Positions 8,065 through 16,299 of a stretch of DNA of 64,000 nt are shown one piece after another. This stretch comes from Bacillota bacterium. Lineage in GTDB: Bacteria; Bacillota; Clostridia; Christensenellales; CAG-138. Position numbers and translations under genes: made by a program. Positions within the stretch are counted from its first letter, which is position 1. The number at the start of each line of letters is the position of its first letter. The DNA is taken from contig JAEWCL010000018.1 in the NCBI GenBank assembly GCA_023390655.1, forward strand, positions 1 through 64,000. Reading direction: 5' to 3'. Under the pieces are notes generated by a model. The model had not been told where the DNA came from. It saw only the letters and a list, made by a program, of their open reading frames with translations, and did no database searches.

Positions 8065-8784
8065 TTAATTTGTATTTGCCTTTAACCCTTCAATAAAGTT
8101 AGAAAGGTCATAGATAGAATCACAATATATCCTGCCGGTTTTTATCCAATATTTTATTTCTGCTATTTCACTACCAGCCTCTTTTAAACGATTGATATAG
8201 TCTTTTGTTGCAAAAAAATACTGGACTAATTGCTCGTTTATTGCACTGCCCTGATCATCTCGAATCAAATTTACTAAAGTGTCTGCGCAATCTTGAAGTA
8301 TTTGCTCTCCATTATTTAGAGCGCGTATAATGCTAAATTTCGCAATGACTTTAATACCTGTAGCTACTAAAATTTGCTCAATGTAGTTATTCACATAGTC
8401 GTTCCCACCGGTATTTGATGTTGTTAAGATGATACCTTTTTTGCCAAGTAAGGGAAGTAAATGCAACCAATATGATATTCGGTCTATAAACGTTTTAACG
8501 GCACCGGTGACATTGTTTGCATACACTGGTGAGACAAATAGTATTATATCGGCTTGTAATAACTTTTTTCGAATTCTTATCATGTCGTCTTTTTCATCTA
8601 ACGGACAGAAACCATTTATAAAACAGTTATTGCAGCCAAGACACTGCTGAATCATTACATCTGAAGTTCTGAAGCTCGCTACTTCAAGATGCTCGAAAGT
8701 AGACCTAACTGCTGTTAAGATGTTTTCTACAATGCTATGGCTATAGGAATTTATAGAGTTGGAACCTATAAATGTTAAGATCAT
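8065..8784 (-). CDS. flavodoxin-fold NAD(P)H-dependent FMN reductase, possible LanJB-type dehydroamino-acid reductase, 239 aa
   Basis: The N-terminal 180 residues form a flavodoxin-like FMN reductase fold. They include the strand MILTFIGSNS, the cysteine motif CLGCNNCFINGFC and the VSPVYANNVTGAVKTFIDR segment that normally contacts the flavin. The last 60 residues are a variable tail. It sits ten bases after lanC and upstream of lanT in the same operon, with AGGAG before the start. Some lanthipeptide clusters encode flavin reductases of this kind (LanJB) that reduce dehydroalanine or dehydrobutyrine to D-amino acids. Position and fold fit that role, but it is inference. Redox chemistry on cysteines or another tailoring step is possible. 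Confidence 0.75.
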   Translation of the reverse strand: MILTFIGSNSINSYSHSIVENILTAVRSTFEHLEVASFRTSDVMIQQCLGCNNCFINGFCPLDEKDDMIRIRKKLLQADIILFVSPVYANNVTGAVKTFIDRISYWLHLLPLLGKKGIILTTSNTGGNDYVNNYIEQILVATGIKVIAKFSIIRALNNGEQILQDCADTLVNLIRDDQGSAINEQLVQYFFATKDYINRLKEAGSEIAEIKYWIKTGRIYCDSIYDLSNFIEGLKANTN

Positions 8785-8794
8785 ATTTATCTCC

Positions 8795-10057
8795 TTACAA
8801 CATCAAATGTTTAATAGCATCATTCGTGTAATCTAATGCATTTAGTAATGAGATGATGATACCTGGATCACCTTCCAAAAATCCATTCGTATGTTCAATA
8901 TTTTTAAAATAATTCGTCTCATTATTGCTTTTGTAAGTCAAGATCTTTTCTATTAAGAGATTAGTTTTATATAAAAATACTTTATCTTTTGTCTCTTTAA
9001 GTAATGCATTAAATATTAGGAGTAGCCCGGAATACCCATGGCATACCATAGGGGACTCCAACAAATAATTATCCATTGATACATTAGCCAGATGCTTTAA
9101 TTCGTTTAAAATTACATTAGTATTATCTGTGTCATTAGTATTTGAATAAAATAAATATAAAAGCCTGAGTATACTTATATTCCCATAACACCAAGAGATT
9201 CGTTTTGACAGAAACGTTTCAGGGATATCTTGGCTTATGAAAGAACTTAAATCAATCATGCTTGGCCATATGCTATATCCGAGAGGGTCCATGATCTTAA
9301 AGGTATTAAAGATATCCAAATAGAAACTAATAGTCTTATCTATAGATGAGGAAGATCTAAGTTCCGATTTAGACTTAACCAAGTATGCAAATATGCCAGC
9401 AATACCATGGGATATTCCAAAATTAAGATGGCCAGTTGGTAGGCGCCTTGATTCTAATAATCTATCTTGCTTGTCATAAGCGATAAAGCAGTTTGGAAGT
9501 TCATGTTCATGAATAGATCTTAGATCAATTGAATGTACGAAATAATCACTTATTTGTTGATTAATTGGATTTGAGCGCTCGACATTGCGTGAACACAACA
9601 TATAATATCCAACGCCTGACAATCCACTTATCGCATCATAGTAAGACATTCTGTAATCGCAACTCGAGTTCGATAACATACTTCCTGCATAATTACAAAT
9701 AGCACCATTGAGTTTGGTTAACAAATTTTTATAATTACCTGTTTGTCGATTAATAATTTCAATGGAATATGCTATATCAGATAGACCTCCAAAAAAGCCT
9801 AAATGTATCATGTTTTGCTTTATAAGGGCGTTTATCAGTTCCAGAGATTTATGGAAATTCTCCAACCACCGATTTTGATCTTTGAAATGTTTGAATGAGA
9901 AGGCAATCAAAAATAATAACGACGGCAGGTCCTCGTTTAGATTATCTGAACGAATATTAATGTCAAGTTCATCTAAATAAGAGTCTACCACTTTTATAGC
10001 AGATTCGAAGTTGTGATCATAAAGGTCACAACCATTTATATCTTTTAATTGCTTCAT
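8795..10057 (-). CDS. lanC: lanthionine synthetase C family cyclase, 420 aa
   Basis: This is the zinc enzyme that adds cysteine thiols to dehydrated residues to close (methyl)lanthionine rings. All LanC marks are present: GLSGVGYYML around residue 145, GISHGIAG with His217, the zinc ligand C290 in SWCYG, and the zinc pair C339-H340 in VCHGYSG. The C-terminal FLEGDPGIIISLL is also typical. The length matches stand-alone class I cyclases. The ATG overlaps the lanB stop in an ATGA, so translation is coupled. The precursor has three candidate cysteines for it. Confidence 0.95.
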   Translation of the reverse strand: MKQLKDINGCDLYDHNFESAIKVVDSYLDELDINIRSDNLNEDLPSLLFLIAFSFKHFKDQNRWLENFHKSLELINALIKQNMIHLGFFGGLSDIAYSIEIINRQTGNYKNLLTKLNGAICNYAGSMLSNSSCDYRMSYYDAISGLSGVGYYMLCSRNVERSNPINQQISDYFVHSIDLRSIHEHELPNCFIAYDKQDRLLESRRLPTGHLNFGISHGIAGIFAYLVKSKSELRSSSSIDKTISFYLDIFNTFKIMDPLGYSIWPSMIDLSSFISQDIPETFLSKRISWCYGNISILRLLYLFYSNTNDTDNTNVILNELKHLANVSMDNYLLESPMVCHGYSGLLLIFNALLKETKDKVFLYKTNLLIEKILTYKSNNETNYFKNIEHTNGFLEGDPGIIISLLNALDYTNDAIKHLML

Positions 10058-13000
10058 GTTTCAACTTCTTTCGTTCTATAAAATTTAACCTTTTTGACCT
10101 CGGAATCTAACAAATATTTGGTAATTGCCATCATCCTATATTCAAAATCTCTCTTTGATTTCAAGCGATTCAAGTGCATATGAATCATGCTCAATACTAT
10201 ATTATCTAATGTATTGGTAACTTCCTTTTGGCTTAAGAATAATTGTCTATAGCCCTGCAAGCTTTTTATTCGCAAATTATATAAATCAGAAATCGTTTCG
10301 TTCATAATGATTTCTTGTTTGCTGTTTTTACGAACAGCCATATACTTTTGCTTTTTACGCTGAAACTCTTTTTTGAACTTTTCATCTTTGTCGAAATTCA
10401 CCAAGACACTGTATTGTTCTGAGATTTCTTGATGAAATATTGAGATATAATCAAGTATACTTGTTTGACATAATAGTTCATCATTCGATCGGTCGCATTG
10501 AATTAACTTTGCCGTAAGGATGCTGTCGCAATAAAATACATTTTCGGCAGCTTCCATTAAAGCTAATCCGCCATATCTTTCAACTTCACGGTCAAAGGTG
10601 TCAATAGTTATTTTTGTCGCATTTACTTTGTATTTTATGACATCATACCAAGCAAACAAAGCACTAAATAATTCTTCGAAATTATCCCCATGATGGATTC
10701 TTATTCTTAAATGTAAATCAGGATCTGAGTACCGAACGAAGTAGTATTTGTCTGCTAAATTGCAAAGCAGTAAATCGTGAAAAAATCGGTCAAACTGATC
10801 GATCAATTTATCAAGATTGATTTCTGACACATATATTTTTAAGTAGAGCCAAGTGGAATTAGGCTGGAAAGAACGACTTCTATCAAAACTACTTTCAAAT
10901 AGTTTTATTCCATTGGCAGTATTAAATTTAAAAACATTACTACTGTCATCCAAATGCAGTTGCGCAACATATTCTGTCACAAATCTAGCTCCATCAACAC
11001 TCGTTGGTATCGCTTTGATATCACTATGTTCAAATTTCTCAAGTCGTATGTTGCTTCCTTTTATCATCAATTCCCTTGACAAAAACTCTATACAGAGTCG
11101 ATTGGCTAAATCAAGTAAGATTTTTTGGTCAAATAAGGTTGCGTATACAAACTGGGGTATCCCCCAAACATTCCGATACTTTAAAAAGTATTCGTCAAAT
11201 GATTCTGAGAGATTATCAAAATCTGTGAATTCCAAAAGCCAATATTCTTCGCTTAATACTATGTTGTGATATCGAATTTCTGGCATATACTTAAAACTGA
11301 AGCTGCGGAAACTATTTAAGCTCATCAGTGGATTTTGCTCATAAGCGTCAGAGATTAGACGGAGTAATTTTATTGGTTGTGAGTTTAATGTTGGATTGAT
11401 CATATTGTCAGAAACAACATTAACTTCTTTATTCTTTGAATGTGATTTTATATAGAATCTGTCTGTACTTAAATCGTAACCAACAAATAAATCATTGAGC
11501 GAAATGCTTTCACCCTTTTCGTCGAAGATATTCAGAAGCAAATTATTATTTAAATTGAATTTACCACAAGAAACATTATTGAGTTTAGTATTACTATGCA
11601 ACTCTCTTGCATCTAAGTATATATAGGAATCCCTGGAAAGCTCCTCGACTTTTTTATACGATGCACTTATATGTTCTTCTGTTTCAGGATAAAATCTATT
11701 AATAGAACTATACGCTAATTTGGACCCTGGGTTAGTAGCCACATGCAATGTTGGATGATCCATGTTATCATAAGAAACAGTAAAGAATACTTCTAATGAC
11801 GGCGGTAATGCAATTTCAGTATGTTTTAAGTGCTTTCTAAAAAGATTGATATCTGTTTCGTCTATCTCAATGTATGGCAGTCTATTCTTTATTGCTTCCA
11901 CCATTTTGTTTTCTACTCTTTTTCTAACAAAAGAAACATTTGGATTATCGAAGTTTTTCGTAATATTAACGAACTGGTCACCTAGACCTATCGAATCATC
12001 GCATAGCTCACAAATAGAAACTTCAGTGTTCGTGCCATATCTTTCGATAAACTTAGTCTTAAACTGCTGGATATATGATAATTCATGTGATGGCAAACAG
12101 ATTACCAAAAAATCAAGTAAATCAATTATGGTATTTCTGATGACTAATGGCAATGATGCTTGCTGAAAATTTAATGTCAAGTACACATTTAAATAGCTAC
12201 TATGTTCAACAATAGAAGCCATTTCATGCCGCAAACTATAACAATCTGCCAACTGGAAATCTTCGGCCGAACAATTTAATTTCTCGCACAAGGAATGTAA
12301 TTTCTTAAAATAGTCCAATTGCTCAATGCTATTCGTATGCTCTAGTATCTCAATCAGTCTTTTCAAGGAAGAGGAACATACAAAAACCGATCTGAGTTCG
12401 GTTAGCAAAAATTCATTATCAATCAGTCCATACAAGAAATTATCGATAACGTGATCTGGAGTATCGGAGCCATCTAATATACATTCTTTCAATCTGGAAT
12501 ACGCTATCGGTTCATTTGTAAAATTCAGAACTCTCTGAATTTGGTTGGAACATCGAATATTGGCGCAATTTAACCCGTTGATTTGCTCGGTAAGCAGCAA
12601 GTTCTTATATCTGTCATTTAGTTTATAGCAATTTGGGTTCTTAACAACACGCAATTGTTTTAAAACTCCTCGATCGCGTTCAAGTGATTTAATGACTTTA
12701 TATAACCATTCGCTATCTGGGTTAGCGTGGGTTTCGATTGAATTAATTACGATGTTATTACTATTTGAAAACTCACCATAACCTACTCCAGCAAATATTC
12801 CAAAAGGTGTGCTTCTTGAGGCAGCCCTCGATACATAGGCCATCAGCGAAGAAAAAAATTTTCCTGTAATCGGCTTACCTTCTTCTATTTTTTTAAGTTC
12901 ATTATCAAAACTAATGCTAGCTATTGATAATGCCTTCCTTAACATACTATTTCGAAGAACTTTCTCAACGAATTGTTGTTTGTCTGAGGACGAGAGCATA

Positions 13001-13065
13001 TCAATATAAGTATCTATACTTGTAATAGGCATTCGCAGAATAAAGTTATTACTTAACAAATACAT
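10054..13065 (-). CDS. lanB: class I lantibiotic dehydratase, full length, 1003 aa
   Basis: LanB enzymes dehydrate Ser/Thr of the precursor through glutamyl-tRNA-dependent glutamylation and elimination. The N-terminal ~700 residues match the glutamylation domain, including SRAASRSTPFGIFAGVGYGE near residue 80, the hallmark of lantibiotic dehydratases. The C-terminal ~280 residues match the SpaB-C elimination domain (TWLYLKIYVSE, YFVRYSDPDLHLRIRIHH). Both halves are in one protein, so it is a full-length LanB, not a split one. Start 13065 follows GGGAGGG by six bases; an in-frame TTG at 13080 overlaps that site and was rejected. It is very AT-rich compared with the chromosome. Confidence 0.95.
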   Translation of the reverse strand: MYLLSNNFILRMPITSIDTYIDMLSSSDKQQFVEKVLRNSMLRKALSIASISFDNELKKIEEGKPITGKFFSSLMAYVSRAASRSTPFGIFAGVGYGEFSNSNNIVINSIETHANPDSEWLYKVIKSLERDRGVLKQLRVVKNPNCYKLNDRYKNLLLTEQINGLNCANIRCSNQIQRVLNFTNEPIAYSRLKECILDGSDTPDHVIDNFLYGLIDNEFLLTELRSVFVCSSSLKRLIEILEHTNSIEQLDYFKKLHSLCEKLNCSAEDFQLADCYSLRHEMASIVEHSSYLNVYLTLNFQQASLPLVIRNTIIDLLDFLVICLPSHELSYIQQFKTKFIERYGTNTEVSICELCDDSIGLGDQFVNITKNFDNPNVSFVRKRVENKMVEAIKNRLPYIEIDETDINLFRKHLKHTEIALPPSLEVFFTVSYDNMDHPTLHVATNPGSKLAYSSINRFYPETEEHISASYKKVEELSRDSYIYLDARELHSNTKLNNVSCGKFNLNNNLLLNIFDEKGESISLNDLFVGYDLSTDRFYIKSHSKNKEVNVVSDNMINPTLNSQPIKLLRLISDAYEQNPLMSLNSFRSFSFKYMPEIRYHNIVLSEEYWLLEFTDFDNLSESFDEYFLKYRNVWGIPQFVYATLFDQKILLDLANRLCIEFLSRELMIKGSNIRLEKFEHSDIKAIPTSVDGARFVTEYVAQLHLDDSSNVFKFNTANGIKLFESSFDRSRSFQPNSTWLYLKIYVSEINLDKLIDQFDRFFHDLLLCNLADKYYFVRYSDPDLHLRIRIHHGDNFEELFSALFAWYDVIKYKVNATKITIDTFDREVERYGGLALMEAAENVFYCDSILTAKLIQCDRSNDELLCQTSILDYISIFHQEISEQYSVLVNFDKDEKFKKEFQRKKQKYMAVRKNSKQEIIMNETISDLYNLRIKSLQGYRQLFLSQKEVTNTLDNIVLSMIHMHLNRLKSKRDFEYRMMAITKYLLDSEVKKVKFYRTKEVET

Positions 13066-13094
13066 TATATACCCTCCCAAATATCTTTCTAAAA

Positions 13095-13111
13095 GCTGGA
13101 CCCTCTGTATT
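13095..13111. repeat. inverted repeat, left arm, flanking the precursor gene
   Basis: AGCTGGACCCTCTGTAT here is almost the reverse complement of 13358-13376 (AGTTGGACCCTCTG plus TGTAT). The 11-bp core GGACCCTCTGT is perfect. The left arm lies between the precursor and lanB. Confidence 0.8.
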
Positions 13112-13185
13112 ATTTTATTTATTCGGCTATAGATTTAGGGTCTGTCCTATCTGTAGACAAGCCTAGCCGCTGAAGGGTACCGCGA

Positions 13186-13344
13186 CTAGCACCACAAGCA
13201 AGTTGCGATGATTGTCACAACAGTGGTGATTACGCAGGGTGCCAGGGTGGGAAGGGGGGCAGTCATGGGTTTGACTTCTCCGCCATCATTGCCGCTAATA
13301 GCACCATACTGGAGATCGAGTTCAAATTCATCGAATTTGTTCAT
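13186..13344 (-). CDS. lanA: class I lanthipeptide precursor peptide, 52 aa
   Basis: The start at 13344 has AAGGAG six bases upstream, so the longer reading from 13374 is rejected. The leader, MNKFDEFELDLQYG, carries a motif like the F(N/D)LD box bound by LanB. A GG follows at residues 21-22. The C-terminal part has Thr at 28, 33, 40, 41, 44 and 48, Cys at 37, 49 and 52, and no Ser after residue 17, so any rings would be methyllanthionines. The end is strikingly hydrophobic (VITTVVTIIATCLWC) and closes with WC. It is first in the operon with lanB, lanC, the reductase and lanT. The exact cleavage site cannot be read. The function is secure from context; the ring pattern is not. Confidence 0.9.
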   Translation of the reverse strand: MNKFDEFELDLQYGAISGNDGGEVKPMTAPLPTLAPCVITTVVTIIATCLWC

Positions 13345-13357
13345 TTGTTTCTCCTTT

Positions 13358-13376
13358 ATACACAGAGGGTCCAACT
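13358..13376. repeat. inverted repeat, right arm, in the precursor 5' region
   Basis: This is the partner of 13095-13111, lying just upstream of the precursor ribosome binding site. In the transcript the two arms could pair across the whole precursor gene. In DNA they look like terminal or inversion repeats of a 280-bp segment. Confidence 0.8.
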
Positions 13377-13509
13377 TAGCCGAACTGATCCTGTAATTAT
13401 TTTACATATCAACTGTGAATAAACTTCAGATTTTTTGTAAACAATATATTAATTTGGAATAAATGGTAAAATTATGTGTTAAAATATGTTCAAATTGGAG
13501 GAGGGGTTT

Positions 13510-15156
13510 ATGCAAATACTTGAGATGCTCTATTTCGGAGCCATCGTAGGTCTAATGATTTTAATGATAATATCTAGCATTCGTTCTCATCATAAATTCA
13601 TTAGGTCTTTAGAATTAGATTTTGGCAAGACTCCGGAAACCAAATCTATTGATAGAAATAGGGTGAATAGTTATTTTGAATTGATATATGGTAATTATAC
13701 GGGAATAGTCGACAATACTACATGGAATGATCTGGATATGGATGACATTTATTGTAGGATCAATGTATGCAAATCATCTGTAGGAGAAGAATATCTCTAT
13801 GCCTTACTGCATAATCAGAACTATAGTATTGAACAACTAAAGAAATTGAATATTCTAGTAGAGAAATTAGATAAGAATCCTAAGCTACGGATTCATTTGC
13901 AAAAACAATTAAAGCTATTAGGTAAGGACCGGTATAACGGATTATCATATTTGATTGCAAGCAATAGTCCTTTTCTGCTCAAAAACGCTTGGGTTTACTA
14001 TGTTTTTTCTGCCCTGCCTTATTTGACATTATTAAGCGGTTTTTTTATTTTATTCTCTCACGCTTTGCTGCTGACGATTTTCGTTTCGTTTATTAATGTT
14101 TTAATCTATCTATATAAGAAGCCATTTTTGGAAATTCATCAGCATTCTCTAAAATATGCCTCGAAACTATTATTAACATCACAGGCCATATCCAAATTAA
14201 GATACAATGATATTACAGAAATAAAGAGTTTGTCCTTGCATAACAAAGCGTTTAAGCGGATCTCAAGAGGGCTGGATAATACGTTTGCTAGATTTGTAGT
14301 CACGGAATTTCAAGCGTTTGTTGACGCTGTTCATATAGCGACCCTTCATGATCTGGTTCGCTATAATAAATACTTACGCGTAATTACCGAGAATTCGGCT
14401 TCTTTTCATGAGATTTTTAAGACAATAGGGTTCATAGATGTGGCAATCAGCATCCTTTCGTTCCGAAAAAGCTTAAATGACGAATATTGTATTCCTGGAT
14501 TAAACGATACGAAAACGATAGAGTTTACAGATATTTATCACCCCCTTGTTGCCGCTCCGGTACGAAATAGTGGATATATCAAACGTGGGTCAATCATAAC
14601 CGGATCAAATGCATCCGGCAAATCCACATTTATTAAAACCCTTGCAATCAACGCGATACTTGCACAGACTATCTATACCTGTTGCGCTGCTGAATTCAAC
14701 TTAAAGCCCTCATTAATTATGACGTCAATCGCACTTAGAGATAATATTGCCGCTTCAGAAAGCTACTTTGTTGTTGAAATAAAGTCAATAAAACGTATGC
14801 TGGATGCAGTTAAAAATAGCAGCTGTATTTGTTTTATTGACGAGGTGCTTCGTGGCACGAATACCGATGAAAGGATAGCGGCCTCGTATGCGATTCTCGA
14901 ATCGTTTGCAAAACTGAATTGTATTTGCATTGTTGCCACGCATGACAGGGAGCTTACGCAATTATTGGATCAATGTTACGATAACTTATATTTTACTGAA
15001 CAAGTAACGGATGAAGGCGTATTTTTTGATTACAAATTGAGGGAAGGGATATCGCAAACGCATAACGCAATTAAACTCCTGGAGCTTTATGGAATTGACA
15101 CATCCATAGTGGATAAGGCAAAGTTGATGCTGAACCATCGGTATAAAAAAGATTAA
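13510..15156 (+). CDS. membrane-anchored MutS-like ATPase, 548 aa
   Basis: The C-terminal ~200 residues are a MutS-type ABC ATPase. Walker A is TGSNASGKST (365-374, K371), Walker B is CFIDEVLRGTNT (D444, E445), and ATHDRELT follows. The mismatch-recognition and connector domains of MutS are absent. Instead there is an N-terminal transmembrane helix (FGAIVGLMILMIIS) and a central hydrophobic pair at about residues 155-205. The middle is a MutS core/lever-like helical region. Start 13510 follows a strong GGAGGAGGGG; an upstream in-frame ATG at 13486 has none. It diverges from the precursor across 165 bases and has the same AT-rich composition. Membrane MutS homologues are known in Bacillota, but their role is obscure. 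Immunity or export assistance is speculation. Confidence 0.85.
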   Translation: MQILEMLYFGAIVGLMILMIISSIRSHHKFIRSLELDFGKTPETKSIDRNRVNSYFELIYGNYTGIVDNTTWNDLDMDDIYCRINVCKSSVGEEYLYALLHNQNYSIEQLKKLNILVEKLDKNPKLRIHLQKQLKLLGKDRYNGLSYLIASNSPFLLKNAWVYYVFSALPYLTLLSGFFILFSHALLLTIFVSFINVLIYLYKKPFLEIHQHSLKYASKLLLTSQAISKLRYNDITEIKSLSLHNKAFKRISRGLDNTFARFVVTEFQAFVDAVHIATLHDLVRYNKYLRVITENSASFHEIFKTIGFIDVAISILSFRKSLNDEYCIPGLNDTKTIEFTDIYHPLVAAPVRNSGYIKRGSIITGSNASGKSTFIKTLAINAILAQTIYTCCAAEFNLKPSLIMTSIALRDNIAASESYFVVEIKSIKRMLDAVKNSSCICFIDEVLRGTNTDERIAASYAILESFAKLNCICIVATHDRELTQLLDQCYDNLYFTEQVTDEGVFFDYKLREGISQTHNAIKLLELYGIDTSIVDKAKLMLNHRYKKD

Positions 15157-15336
15157 GGTGTACTTGCGAATTGCTTTGATGAACTAGGGAGCACATTGGA
15201 GAGCGCTTTGCAAAATTACACAATCTTTAGACGAATCTCATAGCAGCATATGGATTGCATGGGGTTTGATCAGTATCATACGCTCTTGGATGATCTTACT
15301 AGTAATACAAGATGATCGCAATTTTTATACTTCATG

Positions 15337-15366
15337 AAAAACAGGGGCTAATGATGCCCCTGTTTT
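15337..15366. terminator. bidirectional terminator after the MutS-like gene
   Basis: AAAACAGGGGC and GCCCCTGTTTT form a perfect 11-bp stem with a 7-base loop. The stem has T-rich tails in both directions. It marks the right edge of the AT-rich block. Confidence 0.85.
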
Positions 15367-15990
15367 GCTCTTACTGACATTTTAAACTACCCCTAAATCT
15401 GTATGATAGAGAATGAACTTTTTGTAAAATATGTTCGAAAGTTTGACAAAATCCATTTTTCAATCGGGATATTATATGAAGGGCAAAAATGTCTCTTTAT
15501 TAACAGGGATGGCGACGATGCAAATTCGTTGTTTGTTTACAAGCCGGCGATCCCAGACATTGGCACCTTGAAAATTTTATATTTCGTGTTTCAGGTACAT
15601 TCCCCATACTGCTCCATGAGGGCAAGCGGCAAAGGGACCGGCGCGACGACGGCATATGCAAGAGCGATAAACGGCACCTTTTAAGCCAGCCATGGCAAGC
15701 TGGCTCGCGAAAACGGGTATGGGCATAATGATACTTCCTCACGGCCCCCAGTAGACTTGGGGGAGCCTCTACGGTACACGCTACTTTGCAAAGGGCGGTA
15801 CATGTGGAGCTATGATGCCGGAGCCACCGGCAGCCTGAAATACCCCAACGCCGGGGGTGCGTGGCAAATACGGCGAGACTGACATTAGAAAAACAATGAG
15901 TTGGCCTTCGCTCTTTCCTCTTTCATATGCAAATCGTATTTTTGTAGGCACAAAGCCGTTTCACAGCCAGATCAAGTTAGACAAAAGGAG
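15367..15990. other. decayed, hairpin-rich stretch between lan locus and integrase
   Basis: I see no supportable gene. The composition switches from AT-rich to GC-rich around 15560. Hairpins are present at 15684-15705 (AGCCAGC/GCTGGCT) and 15745-15763 (CCCCC/GGGGG with 9-base loop). An ORF at 15403-15684 has no ribosome binding site and an odd composition. The stretch may be leftovers of a mobile element. It mirrors the GC-rich hairpin stretch on the other side of the lan block. Confidence 0.4.
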
Positions 15991-15999
15991 GTTCTTTCA

Positions 16000-16038
16000 T
16001 TGAACGCCGCAATGTGCAGTGGTACACTGAACGTGTAA
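16000..16038 (+). CDS. possible 12-residue leader peptide upstream of the excisionase
   Basis: A strong AAAAGGAGG (15983-15991) is followed eight bases later by TTG and the reading MNAAMCSGTLNV and stop. Alternatively an ATT at 15999 would open a frame that runs straight into the excisionase gene and extend it by 26 residues. A ribosome binding site this strong has to serve one of the two. A leader peptide that couples translation to the excisionase is my preferred reading, but it is weakly supported. Confidence 0.3.
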   Translation: MNAAMCSGTLNV

Positions 16039-16076
16039 AGCCATTGCATGCTGTAATAACAGGAAAGGAGCAAGTC

Positions 16077-16286
16077 GTGAGCGTTGGCAATATGCAATGT
16101 GGTGGCGTCCCGGACAAAAGAGTCTATAGCGTAAGCGAAATCGCTGGGCTCCTGCATGTCAGCAAGGGGTCAGTCTATAGTCTCATTAAGGAGGGGGCGT
16201 TTCGTACAGTACGGATCGGATCGGCCATACGCGTATCTAAAAAATCCTTTGACGAGTGGTTGGACAGCCAGAAAACTTCACCGTAA
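16077..16286 (+). CDS. excisionase-like MerR/HTH_17 DNA-binding protein, 69 aa
   Basis: A small helix-turn-helix protein of the excisionase (HTH_17) group. KRVYSVSEIAGLLHVSKGSV is the helix-turn-helix, followed by the wing FRTVRIGSAIRVSKKSFDEWL. The GTG start at 16077 follows AAAGGAG by six bases. It lies 13 bases upstream of the integrase and is co-directional. Such proteins steer the paired integrase toward excision of a mobile element. The pairing with a tyrosine integrase beside a tRNA makes this assignment firm. Confidence 0.85.
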   Translation: MSVGNMQCGGVPDKRVYSVSEIAGLLHVSKGSVYSLIKEGAFRTVRIGSAIRVSKKSFDEWLDSQKTSP

Positions 16287-16299
16287 AGGAGAATGATGT

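Noticed and set aside
13178..13187. TACCGCGACT shared by the end of the precursor gene and the tRNA-Arg 3' part (17859-17868), as a possible island attachment core
   Set aside because: Only 10 bases match, inside a coding end, with no extension. A tRNA attachment duplication is usually longer and would not sit in the middle of the lan operon.
13208..13396. Plus-strand ORF opposite the precursor
   Set aside because: It has no ribosome binding site and overlaps the precursor fully. The minus-strand reading has a leader, core and binding site.
15403..15684. Plus-strand ORF of 93 codons before the excisionase
   Set aside because: No binding site, and composition changes half way through (AT-rich then GC-rich), so it spans a junction.
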